From the NCBI GenBank assembly GCA_023259575.1, contig JALRHN010000097.1, positions 1 through 7,713 of the forward strand: 7,713 bases of DNA, read 5' to 3'. The stretch comes from Candidatus Kapaibacterium sp. (GTDB lineage: Bacteria; Bacteroidota; Ignavibacteria; Kapaibacteriales; UBA961). A program made the position numbers and the translations under genes. The notes below the pieces were generated by a model, which was not told where the DNA came from, searched no databases, and worked only from the letters and a program-made list of their open reading frames with translations. Positions 1 to 6,833 of the stretch are shown piece by piece. Position 1 is the stretch's first letter; each line of letters opens with the position of its first letter.

Positions 1-53
1 TTTGATCTTATTAATTCTGCATCATTAAAGGGAAGGCAATGTGTATTAAAATA

Positions 54-1187
54 TTAAGCTGGGATAATGATAAAAGCCATAACAAATAAAGTACAAAATG
101 CATAGAGAACCCATCTTGCTTGTTGTGGAGAATGCTTTTTAAAATGATTCCACATATTTGCATATGCACCCATAGAAGCAGTAATTCCTGATGTTAGCAA
201 TAAAACCTCTAATGGGCTTACAATGATTGGTAGAAAATACTGAAGTCCTTTGCTAGCAACAGATCCATAAATTAGCATGCCTTGTCCAACATATACTACT
301 AATGATTCTTTACCAAGTAATTGCAAAAAAGCTGATTTCTTACCAGTACAATAATCTTTACACTTGTAGAATAAAGAAAATAATATCATAGCTCCAGCAG
401 TTCTGAATAAAGCATGCACTGGCGAAACATACCACCAATTTAATGTACTAGGATAATATTGCCACAGATACTCTTTACTGATATAAGCAAATGATGCTAT
501 TCCCAAAGAAGCTATGATCATTTTTTTTATAATCGAATCTTTGTCTTGGGCAATCAAAAATATATCAGTAACAATTATACCAGCAAAATAATATCCAGCC
601 CATGGAAACAAAGGGAATAGAGAAGCGGGTTGAGTAACTATATACATTCTAAAAAATAAAGGAATCCATCCTAATTGATCTTGAGGTATTGACCATATAA
701 AAGGGGTACACCAAAAGAAAACTATAAGTAGAACATAAGAAGCTATTCTAAATCTTAACAATGACCTGGTACTTATCAAAAGAGCTAGTGAAAATAATGA
801 AGATGCAACAATCAGCTGTAATACATTACACATAAAGAATTTTGCGAATTCTTCTGGACTTGATTGAAGCGTTTTTTGCAAAGAAAATTCTGGGGTTTGA
901 ATCCAATATGCAATAGCCAGTATAAAAAATAAACGTTTCAGATAGCTAATCAAGGAACCACTCATACTTATATAATCTTTAAACTTAGATTCTAAAGCAA
1001 GCCTAAATCCAGCACCAGCGCAAAAAATAAAACAAACAGCAACAAAACCATTACTTATATCTATTAGATTAAAAATGGGATTATCTTTATATCCATCAGG
1101 CAGGAATGCATTTACAACATGTGTTTCTATCATCCAGATACAAGCCAATCCCCGAAGCATATCAATAAAATTTAGCCTTTGCATCAT
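54..1187 (-). CDS. DUF1624 / heparan-alpha-glucosaminide N-acetyltransferase-like multi-pass membrane protein
   Basis: A 377-residue, very hydrophobic protein with about nine to eleven predicted membrane segments. The N-terminus reads RLNFIDMLRGLACIWMIETH (residues 4-23). The R..xxDxxRGLAxxxMxxxH pattern is the hallmark of the DUF1624/HGSNAT-type membrane acyltransferases and is related in style to acyltransferase 3. Two later landmarks fit the same family: FPLFPWAGYYFAGI (191-204) and LGKESLVVYVGQGMLIYG (291-308). Family members are thought to move acyl groups across the membrane onto sugars or other envelope substrates; the substrate here cannot be told. H23, next to the RGLA block, is a plausible functional residue but I cannot prove it. 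The first of two adjacent ATGs is chosen because AGGA lies 8 nt upstream of it. The length is normal for the family and no frameshift is seen. It is transcribed divergently from the secreted-protein/ABC exporter genes, so a shared envelope role is possible but unproven. No terminator hairpin is visible in the 53 bases after its stop. Confidence 0.8.
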   Translation of the reverse strand: MMQRLNFIDMLRGLACIWMIETHVVNAFLPDGYKDNPIFNLIDISNGFVAVCFIFCAGAGFRLALESKFKDYISMSGSLISYLKRLFFILAIAYWIQTPEFSLQKTLQSSPEEFAKFFMCNVLQLIVASSLFSLALLISTRSLLRFRIASYVLLIVFFWCTPFIWSIPQDQLGWIPLFFRMYIVTQPASLFPLFPWAGYYFAGIIVTDIFLIAQDKDSIIKKMIIASLGIASFAYISKEYLWQYYPSTLNWWYVSPVHALFRTAGAMILFSLFYKCKDYCTGKKSAFLQLLGKESLVVYVGQGMLIYGSVASKGLQYFLPIIVSPLEVLLLTSGITASMGAYANMWNHFKKHSPQQARWVLYAFCTLFVMAFIIIPA

Positions 1188-1195
1188 TATATTAT

Positions 1196-1199
1196 TCCT
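1196..1199 (-). promoter_or_regulatory. Shine-Dalgarno site AGGA for the minus-strand membrane acyltransferase gene
   Basis: On the minus strand the leader reads TAGGAATAATATAATGATG. AGGA ends 8 nt before the first ATG and 11 nt before the second, so it favours the first ATG. Most plus-strand genes in this window lack such a motif. Confidence 0.5.
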
Positions 1200-1211
1200 A
1201 TTGTATTTCTG

Positions 1212-1217
1212 ATTTTA
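1212..1217 (-). promoter_or_regulatory. Possible -10 element for the minus-strand gene
   Basis: TAAAAT on the minus strand matches the sigma-70 -10 consensus at five of six positions and would start transcription about 15-20 nt before the gene. No good -35 hexamer lies 16-18 nt upstream. The call therefore rests on position and one hexamer only, and such hexamers are common in AT-rich DNA. Confidence 0.2.
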
Positions 1218-1277
1218 CACTCTGTTGTTTCAAGTAAAAGCAAATTTAATTCGATATCTGCAATTACAGAGGTAAAT

Positions 1278-1306
1278 TTGTATAAATTTTTATTCTTTCT
1301 TGTAAT
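1278..1306 (+). promoter_or_regulatory. Candidate sigma-70-like promoter for the plus-strand operon
   Basis: TTGTAT (1278-1283) and TGTAAT (1301-1306) are separated by exactly 17 nt. They match the sigma-70 consensus at three of six and five of six positions. The predicted transcript would start near 1313 and leave a leader of about 60 nt before the first secreted-protein gene. A Bacteroidota-type pair (TTTG, then TAnnTTTG) was looked for; TTTG is present at 1277-1280 but its partner is poor. The -10 hexamer lies inside a perfect 6-bp inverted repeat (1296-1312), which could be an operator. Confidence 0.3.
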
Positions 1307-1312
1307 AAGAAA
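1296..1312. repeat. Inverted repeat overlapping the candidate operon promoter
   Basis: TTTCTT (1296-1301) and AAGAAA (1307-1312) are perfect reverse complements around a 5-nt centre, GTAAT. The centre lies over the candidate -10 hexamer, where a bound repressor would block transcription. A 6-bp dyad in AT-rich DNA is only weak evidence, so this is a pointer and not a defined operator. Confidence 0.3.
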
Positions 1313-1371
1313 TGTAATCTCGTTTAATACGTCTCACTCGATCAATTAAATAAAATTAAAATTTACCTCCC

Positions 1372-2397
1372 ATGAATATATCTTTTCTTATATCAGTTTT
1401 CATATTATCGTTTGTCATTAATAATAATATGTATATCTCAGCTCAAAAATCTAAGAAATTAGATAAAACTCAGTCTCCTCAATCTACCCCAAAAGCAATT
1501 GAAAAAACAGAAGCGACTCTATCTGAAGATATGATACCACTTTTATACTCACCAAATCCTGGGAATATCTATAGTTATCAAGTAGAAAGCTCGGTATCCC
1601 AAACATTAGGTGATATGTTTGATTTTAAGGCAAGGACTTCCGCACATACTTCAATGCAGTTAAGAGTTGACAAGAATCTAAAGAAACAACTATTGTTAAC
1701 TTATCAATATGATAAAGGGAATGTTTCTTTCGATGGATTAAGCATGGCAGGTATCCCAGATACTTCATTTACTACTCTTAGCTCTTTATTACCAGAAACT
1801 CAAGAATTGATTAATCAGCAAGGAATTGTATTAGAAAGAATTCATAAGCATCCTTCTGGGACTCATATTCCAGCGCGCTCAGAACAATTATTGCAATCTT
1901 TAGCACAAGGAGCTCGATATTTCTTAATCGAATTCCCTTCAAGGCCTGTGAAAGTTGATTCTACATGGAAGGTTACTAAAATTGATACAATCCATACAAA
2001 TGCTCTAGAAGGTAATTCAAGCATTATTATGAATACAAATCTTCATTATGTAATACGCGATATATCAATAAAAAATGGGACAAGGATTGCAAAAGTTCAA
2101 TGCTCGTCTAATTCTCTAGGATTTAAAGGTACTGCCGAACAAAGCGGTGTATACCTAACAATAGATGGAGAAGGAACTGCAAAAGGCATTTACAATATAG
2201 AATTGCTGACAGGTATTCCAATAGATGCACAATTATCAATGGAATATGAATTAAGAATGGCAGCCACAGGACAAGAAAACGCTATTTTTCCAGTTACCAT
2301 GAATATGGATACCAAATACGTCAGGACAGGATTTTCGGGTAATAATCAACAAGTTCATTCCGACCCAAAAGAAAAGCAATCAATAAAAAGAAAATAG
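1372..2397 (+). CDS. Secreted/periplasmic protein A, possibly DUF6263-like, function unknown
   Basis: A 341-residue protein. A hydrophobic signal sequence spans about residues 3-24, with likely cleavage after ISA (24) and before Q25. There is no lipobox, so the mature protein should be soluble in the periplasm or exported further. Residues about 26-50 form a Lys/Ser/Pro/Thr-rich linker. The rest is beta-rich: GNIYSYQV (64-71), FPSRPVKVDSTW (188-199), and a Gly-rich run into GIYNIELLTGIPI (272-284). This arrangement, with FPxxPVxVxxxW then a Gly-rich strand and GxYxxxxxTG, reminds me of DUF6263-type secreted proteins; I could not confirm it by search. The tail after about 323 is polar and ends QSIKRK. 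The leader has no Shine-Dalgarno; it carries ACCTCC just before the ATG. It is the first gene of the operon and is followed after one base by a diverged relative, which suggests translational coupling. No catalytic motif is visible. Confidence 0.8.
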   Translation: MNISFLISVFILSFVINNNMYISAQKSKKLDKTQSPQSTPKAIEKTEATLSEDMIPLLYSPNPGNIYSYQVESSVSQTLGDMFDFKARTSAHTSMQLRVDKNLKKQLLLTYQYDKGNVSFDGLSMAGIPDTSFTTLSSLLPETQELINQQGIVLERIHKHPSGTHIPARSEQLLQSLAQGARYFLIEFPSRPVKVDSTWKVTKIDTIHTNALEGNSSIIMNTNLHYVIRDISIKNGTRIAKVQCSSNSLGFKGTAEQSGVYLTIDGEGTAKGIYNIELLTGIPIDAQLSMEYELRMAATGQENAIFPVTMNMDTKYVRTGFSGNNQQVHSDPKEKQSIKRK

Positions 2398-2398
2398 T

Positions 2399-3343
2399 AT
2401 GAAAGTTATTATAAAGAATGTATTCATAGTTTTTACTGTTTTAGTAATACATTCAATGTTGGCTTTTTCTCAACAAGAATTTCCAAAGCCAGTTATATCA
2501 GATTCAGTGTCTTATACATATTCTCTAGTAAAAGGCGATACTTTGCTGTATGAAGTAATCTCCAGAGACAGCATCATCACAGGAATGAGAAGTCCGATTA
2601 TTGTTAAAGATAGAAAAGAGGCTCTTCTTATAACTTGCGATTCTGTTACATCTAATGGAATAATGTATATAAGCCAAAGAATGATCGACTTTTCTTCTAA
2701 AGAAACAGATGGACTTAGTAAACCTTCGACGAGAAGTTTTTCCCCTTGGAAAAATATAAAAATTTGGTTTGCAATGGATTCTACCGGAAAACGATATGAT
2801 TTTGGGGGAGAAGATTCATTAGTTTCGGCTGTATCACCAGGCGGCCCATTTGCTCCATTTTTATTTATACCATTAGGTAATGGTAAGCACCTTGTTAATA
2901 GTGGCTGGTTATTAGATGATACATGCGATGTTCCAGAGAATGCTATTCCAGTACCGATTATAAAGCATATAAGTTCTATGCGGGCACGAGCCAATATTGA
3001 TACTTTGGGACAACTTTGCAATCGTTTAGAAAACACTGTTACAGCTCAAGGTGGATTTTTTACTTCTACACCTGCACCAGTAAAATCAACAATTCAATCT
3101 AATTCGATAATTGCAGCATTTGGAATTATGGATATAAGCTCGACTCTTCATATTCCAATTCATTATTTTGGGACAGCAGAGTTAAAAATGAATGTTAAAA
3201 CTATGTCCAATGGAAAACATTCTCAAACACAGATAAAGCATTTTATTGCTTCTCATTTTACATTAAAAAAGATGGCAAGTTCTCGGTTTTCGAATATCAT
3301 TATTAAAGGGTCTAAACTCAAAAAAAATCGTCGTTCCAGATAA
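2399..3343 (+). CDS. Secreted/periplasmic protein B, diverged paralogue of protein A, function unknown
   Basis: A 314-residue protein with a signal peptide (hydrophobic about 7-22, likely cleavage after AFS at 24, before QQ). There is no lipobox. Three landmarks line up with protein A: GDTLLYEV (46-53) with A's GNIYSYQV; PLGNGKHLVNSGW (158-170) with A's FPSRPVKVDSTW; and GIMDISSTLHIPI (242-254) with A's GIYNIELLTGIPI. The Trp-to-Gly distance between the last two is 72 residues here and 73 in A, so a shared fold and tandem duplication are likely despite low overall identity. The C-terminus is strongly basic (KGSKLKKNRRSR). The start codon lies one base after A's stop with no Shine-Dalgarno, so expression is probably coupled to A. 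No enzyme motif is seen. An overlapping minus-strand reading frame (2512-3036) is a shadow without signal, family motif or start context. Confidence 0.8.
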   Translation: MKVIIKNVFIVFTVLVIHSMLAFSQQEFPKPVISDSVSYTYSLVKGDTLLYEVISRDSIITGMRSPIIVKDRKEALLITCDSVTSNGIMYISQRMIDFSSKETDGLSKPSTRSFSPWKNIKIWFAMDSTGKRYDFGGEDSLVSAVSPGGPFAPFLFIPLGNGKHLVNSGWLLDDTCDVPENAIPVPIIKHISSMRARANIDTLGQLCNRLENTVTAQGGFFTSTPAPVKSTIQSNSIIAAFGIMDISSTLHIPIHYFGTAELKMNVKTMSNGKHSQTQIKHFIASHFTLKKMASSRFSNIIIKGSKLKKNRRSR

Positions 3344-3392
3344 TTTTTATCTCATAAGTAATATAATTCAAGTAATGAGTACTTATACTCAT
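3338..3392 (+). promoter_or_regulatory. Cluster of overlapping inverted repeats between protein B and the TolC-like gene
   Basis: Three perfect dyads occur in 55 nt. AGATAA/TTATCT (3338-3343 and 3347-3352, 3-nt loop) covers the stop codon of protein B. ATAAGTA/TACTTAT (3354-3360 and 3380-3386) and ATGAGTA/TACTCAT (3375-3381 and 3386-3392, 4-nt loop) use overlapping bases and cannot both form. No T-run follows, so this is not a classical terminator. A perfect TATAAT (3362-3367) lacks a decent -35 but would place a transcript start near 3374, at the edge of the last dyad. It could be an internal promoter/operator, an mRNA processing site or a switch. Confidence 0.35.
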
Positions 3393-3436
3393 GCATTTTA
3401 ACATATCTATATCGATTCTTCCATTTTATTATTTCT

Positions 3437-4783
3437 ATGAAATCTATTGTTCATCTTTTATTAGTATCAATCCATGTGTTCTTTTTTCAGAATATGTGTT
3501 CATATTCTCAAACATCTACAACTGGAAGTATAAAAATATATTCTTTAGATGAATGCATGAAAATTGCAGATTCTGCAAATCTAGATATGATGATAGCCAT
3601 GGCACAAATCCCAGCGGCACAAGCAAATCAGAAAGCAGCTTTTGGTGGATATTTACCTCAAGTAAATGCATCTATGGGATATTCTAGAAGGCTTAATCAA
3701 TTAGGGGGCGGACAATTTAATATTGGTGGTTTTAGGGCTCCTGCAGATCAATATTCTGCTTCTACACTTGCAAATATTACGCTGTTTAATGGTTTTTCTA
3801 GAGAAGCCAATATTGATCTTGCTGCTTCGAATATCAATGCTAGTTTACAAACAGTTGAACAAACAAGAAATCAAGTAAAATTAGCCGTAATACAACAATT
3901 TTTAACAATTCTTAGAAATGCAAAAATTGTTGCCGTAAGAGCAGAAAATCTATCATTAGGAAAAAAAGAATTAGAAAGAGCTAAAGCTAGATTTGAAGCT
4001 GGCATTGCCCCAATTGCAATTATTTATGCTCAAGAAGCTGATAATGGTAATCGAGAATTAGAGCTAGTTCAAGCAGAAAATCAAGTAAATATTGCCAAAG
4101 CAAATTTACTTTCTACAATGGCGCATTCGCCAGGTGAAAAAGCAGAATTTTCTGAAAATAGTTTTCCTACAGAAATAACAGAGTCAGAAATATCAAATTT
4201 TCGCTCAAAATTCTCATCTATTGATGAAGCTTATGCCCAAGCATTAGCTAATAGACCCGATTTTGCTGCAGCAAAAAGTAGAATAGATGCTTCTAAATAT
4301 TCAATTATTGCTTCTAGAAGTGGATATTATCCAAGTATATCTGCTACCGGCGGATGGAGCTGGGCTAATTCCGAAATCAAAGATTTTGATTTATTTGGAA
4401 GATCTTTTGTCGCTTTAAATGTTGATATTCCTCTCTTTGATGCATTTAGAACAAATCAGCAGATACAAAATGCCGAACTCCAATCCAAACAGAATGAATT
4501 AGAAAAGGAAAGAACTCAACAAACAATCAGGATTCAATTACAATCTGGATTATTGAATTTATACTCTGCCGAAAAACAATTAGAAATAACAAACAGAAGC
4601 ATAATTGCAGCAAACCAAAATTTTGAAAGTGCTAAAGAACGCTTTGAAGTTGGAACAGCTACAATTGTTGATTATTTGACAGCAAATACACAGTTAATAA
4701 CGGCAAAAATTAATCGTGTAAATGCTGTTTACAATTATTTTGATGCACAAGTGCAAGTAAAGTTTGCACTCGGCTCTATCTAA
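3437..4783 (+). CDS. TolC-family outer membrane efflux protein
   Basis: A 448-residue protein, the usual length for TolC-type channels, with a signal peptide (hydrophobic about 4-19, probable cleavage before Q25). C21 does not sit in a good lipobox. The two outer-membrane efflux repeats are visible as an internal duplication. GGYLPQVNASMGYS (70-83) echoes SGYYPSISATGGWSW (295-309). ITLFNGFSREANI (114-126) echoes IPLFDAFRTNQQI (331-343). RAKARFEAGIAPIAII (181-196) echoes SAKERFEVGTATIVDY (398-413). Each repeat gives two outer-membrane beta strands and long periplasmic alpha-helical hairpins; three copies form the exit duct. It is followed by adaptor, ATPase and permease genes, so it should be the outer-membrane part of that pump. 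The start has no Shine-Dalgarno but an A/T-rich leader, and the signal peptide begins right at this Met. Confidence 0.93.
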   Translation: MKSIVHLLLVSIHVFFFQNMCSYSQTSTTGSIKIYSLDECMKIADSANLDMMIAMAQIPAAQANQKAAFGGYLPQVNASMGYSRRLNQLGGGQFNIGGFRAPADQYSASTLANITLFNGFSREANIDLAASNINASLQTVEQTRNQVKLAVIQQFLTILRNAKIVAVRAENLSLGKKELERAKARFEAGIAPIAIIYAQEADNGNRELELVQAENQVNIAKANLLSTMAHSPGEKAEFSENSFPTEITESEISNFRSKFSSIDEAYAQALANRPDFAAAKSRIDASKYSIIASRSGYYPSISATGGWSWANSEIKDFDLFGRSFVALNVDIPLFDAFRTNQQIQNAELQSKQNELEKERTQQTIRIQLQSGLLNLYSAEKQLEITNRSIIAANQNFESAKERFEVGTATIVDYLTANTQLITAKINRVNAVYNYFDAQVQVKFALGSI

Positions 4784-4819
4784 TTCCGACATTTTTACTT
4801 ATAACATTGATACATTATT

Positions 4820-6091
4820 ATGGCTAAGAAATCAAGAAAAGCCCTTTACATTACACTTATGTCAGTGGCAATGTTTGCAGTTGTTTTGTCTTATTTTTTA
4901 TTTAGAAATAAAGATGAAAGTATTGCGATAAAAACTGAAAAAGTTGAACTGAGAACAATTACACAAAAAGTTAGCGCAATTGGTAAAATTAGGCCAGAAA
5001 CTGAAGTTAAGATTTCTTCAGAGGCAAGCGGAGAAATAATGTTTCTTGGTTTTAGGGATGGTGACTCTGTAAACAAAGGACAATTATTGGTTCGAATTCA
5101 ACCTGATATTGTCCAATCACAATTAGAACAATTTACTGCTTCAGCAGATGCTTCTAAGATTGCAATTGATGCAACAAAAGCAGAGATGGAAAGAGCCCAA
5201 GCAGACTTTAAACGTATCAGTGATTTATATGCTAAACAATATGCTTCAAGAGAAGAATTCGACAGAGCAAAATCTACTTTGGAACAAGCTCAATCACGAT
5301 TTAGATCTTCAGGTTCCGATTATACCAGAGCTTATTCAGCTTTAAAGCAAATGAGATCCCAAGCTTCTCGGACTACTATTTATTCCCCAATGAGTGGAAC
5401 TGTGACTTCTCTTTCGGTTGAAGCTGGTGAAAAAGTAGTTGGAACTGCACAAATGCAAGGTACAGAAATGATGCGCATAGCAGATTTAAATATTATGAAT
5501 GCATGGGTTGATGTTGATGAAAATGATATCGTGTTTGTAAAAATTGGTGATACAGCTCGTATTAGAGTAGATGCCATGCCAGATGAAGAATTACTAGGTT
5601 ATGTATATGAAATCGGACATTCAGCAAAAACTTCTGCTGCTGGAACACAAGAAGAAGTAACAAATTTTGAAGTTCGAATAAGAATTATTGATAAAGACAA
5701 ACGTTTGCGTCCTGGCATGAGTTGTTCTGTAGAGATAAGCACCGAAACTCATCATAATGTATTATCTGTACCATTACAGTCTGTTACAGTAAGATCTGTA
5801 CAAGCATCTGAAACTGAAATGTCCTCAGGAAGCATTCAACAACAAGAAGAAAAGAAAAAATCAAATTCAAAAAGACCTCCTTCTGTAGTGTTTCTAAAAG
5901 ATGGCGATAAAGCCAAAATGGTAAAAGTTGAAACCGGACTTAGCGATCATGGTTTTATAGAAATCAAAAAGGGGCTAAAAGTTGGACAAGAAATTATAAG
6001 CGGTAGTTTTCAGGCAATTAATAAGCTTTTACAAGATGGCTCAATTATTAAAATTGACACTGTTTCTTCGGTTTCTTCTATGAAGAAATAA
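4820..6091 (+). CDS. MacA/HlyD-type periplasmic adaptor subunit (membrane fusion protein)
   Basis: A 423-residue protein with a basic N-terminus (MAKKSRK) and one membrane segment (about 8-28), so it is anchored in the inner membrane with a periplasmic body. The first lipoyl half is at about 63-95 (KISSEASGEI, then GDSVNKGQLLVRIQPD). A helical hairpin follows at about 98-183, rich in Ala/Gln/Glu and ending in the RAKSTLEQAQSR helix. The second lipoyl half, TTIYSPMSGTVTSLSVEAGE, is at 185-204, and the beta-barrel runs about 226-310, including LRPGMSCSVEI (296-306). The membrane-proximal domain (about 312-412) contains a charged, low-complexity insert (about 328-353, QQQEEKKK). The hairpin is of the MacA/RND-adaptor length, not the long HlyD type. 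It lies 36 bp after the TolC-like gene and 22 bp before the ATPase gene and should bridge the ABC permease to the outer-membrane duct. Confidence 0.93.
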   Translation: MAKKSRKALYITLMSVAMFAVVLSYFLFRNKDESIAIKTEKVELRTITQKVSAIGKIRPETEVKISSEASGEIMFLGFRDGDSVNKGQLLVRIQPDIVQSQLEQFTASADASKIAIDATKAEMERAQADFKRISDLYAKQYASREEFDRAKSTLEQAQSRFRSSGSDYTRAYSALKQMRSQASRTTIYSPMSGTVTSLSVEAGEKVVGTAQMQGTEMMRIADLNIMNAWVDVDENDIVFVKIGDTARIRVDAMPDEELLGYVYEIGHSAKTSAAGTQEEVTNFEVRIRIIDKDKRLRPGMSCSVEISTETHHNVLSVPLQSVTVRSVQASETEMSSGSIQQQEEKKKSNSKRPPSVVFLKDGDKAKMVKVETGLSDHGFIEIKKGLKVGQEIISGSFQAINKLLQDGSIIKIDTVSSVSSMKK

Positions 6092-6101
6092 ACTTTTTTT
6101 T
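6072..6101 (+). terminator. Terminator-like hairpin and T-run between adaptor and ABC ATPase genes
   Basis: TTTCTTC (6072-6078) and GAAGAAA (6082-6088) form a perfect 7-bp stem with a 3-nt loop over the last adaptor codons. The stop codon follows, and eight T residues begin 5 nt after the stem (6094-6101). The stem has only two G-C pairs, and the gap before the T-run is longer than in a strong intrinsic terminator, so at most partial termination is expected. A second TTTCTTC at 6063-6069 could compete for the same arm. Confidence 0.35.
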
Positions 6102-6113
6102 GACCTATATACT

Positions 6114-6833
6114 ATGAATGATAATCCTTTAATACATATACAAAATATTTCAAAAGTATATGAAATGGGTGGCGAGCAAGTATTTGCCCTAAGAGACATT
6201 TCATTGGATATATATCCTAATGAATATGTTGCTTTAATGGGACCATCCGGATCAGGTAAATCAACATTGATGAATATCCTGGGATGTCTAGATACACCCA
6301 GTACTGGAATCTATACTTTTAAAGGTTTAGATGTTAATGAAATGAGCGATAATGATTTAGCTGATATCAGAAATCGTGAAATTGGGTTTGTATTTCAAAC
6401 ATTTAATCTCTTGCCAAAAGCAACAGCAGCTAAAAATATTGAATTACCTTTAATTTATAGTGGCGTTTCATCAGCAGAAAGAAAATCTAGAGCAATCAAA
6501 GTATTACAAGATGTTGGATTAGGAGAAAGATTAACTCATAAACCAAATGAATTATCTGGTGGACAAAGACAAAGAGTAGCTGTTGCTAGGGCTTTAGTTA
6601 CTAATCCTTCAATCATATTAGCCGATGAACCGACAGGTAATTTAGATACTAAAACAGGTATTGAGATCATGAAGCTATTTAGAGATTTATGGTTAAAAGG
6701 AAATACTGTTATTCTTGTTACTCACGAAGAAGATGTTGCAAGACATGCACAAAGAATTATCAGAATTAGAGATGGGAAAGTAGAGTCTGATGAGAAAAAT
6801 ACCGCGCCACAATATTCTCAGGAATCAGAATGA
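6114..6833 (+). CDS. ABC transporter ATP-binding protein, LolD/MacB type
   Basis: A 239-residue nucleotide-binding subunit with every motif of an active ABC ATPase: Walker A GPSGSGKST (43-51), Q-loop VFQTFNLL (93-100), signature LSGGQRQRVAVARAL (147-161), Walker B IILADEPTGNLD (167-178, catalytic Glu172), and H-switch His204 in LVTHE. The SGSGKSTLMNILGCLD and FQTFNLLP wording is typical of the LolD/FtsE/MacB subgroup, which drives mechanotransmission across the envelope instead of moving substrate through the membrane. The protein ends soon after the domain (polar tail from about 224), so the permease is separate, unlike the fused E. coli MacB. Its stop overlaps the permease start (ATGA), which indicates translational coupling. 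No Shine-Dalgarno precedes its ATG. With MacA- and TolC-like genes upstream, the MacAB-TolC assignment is preferred over LolCDE. Confidence 0.95.
   Translation: MNDNPLIHIQNISKVYEMGGEQVFALRDISLDIYPNEYVALMGPSGSGKSTLMNILGCLDTPSTGIYTFKGLDVNEMSDNDLADIRNREIGFVFQTFNLLPKATAAKNIELPLIYSGVSSAERKSRAIKVLQDVGLGERLTHKPNELSGGQRQRVAVARALVTNPSIILADEPTGNLDTKTGIEIMKLFRDLWLKGNTVILVTHEEDVARHAQRIIRIRDGKVESDEKNTAPQYSQESE
6820..6823 (+). promoter_or_regulatory. Shine-Dalgarno site AGGA for the ABC permease gene
   Basis: AGGA lies inside the end of the ATPase gene, 6 nt before the ATG at 6830. It supports that ATG, which overlaps the ATPase stop as ATGA, as the true permease start. Confidence 0.5.

Noticed and set aside
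1..57. Open plus-strand frame at the left edge (ends ...GRQCVLKY then stop), possibly the C-terminus of a convergent gene
   Set aside because: Only 18 codons are visible. An open stretch of that length is common by chance, the opposite strand is open too, and nothing identifies it. It would overlap the minus-strand gene's stop by 4 nt, which is possible but not supportable.
2512..3036. 174-codon minus-strand frame inside protein B
   Set aside because: It lies antisense to a gene with a signal peptide and paralogue support. It has no leader signal and no recognisable motif.
3338..3392. Intrinsic terminator after protein B
   Set aside because: Hairpins are present, but none is GC-rich or followed by a T-run, so termination is not supported.
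3437..3508. TolC-like protein as a lipoprotein through Cys21
   Set aside because: The residues before Cys21 (FQNM) do not form a lipobox. A standard cleavage site before Gln25 fits better.
5148..5577. Short frames inside the adaptor gene on both strands
   Set aside because: They are shadows of the adaptor reading frame, with low-complexity or meaningless translations.
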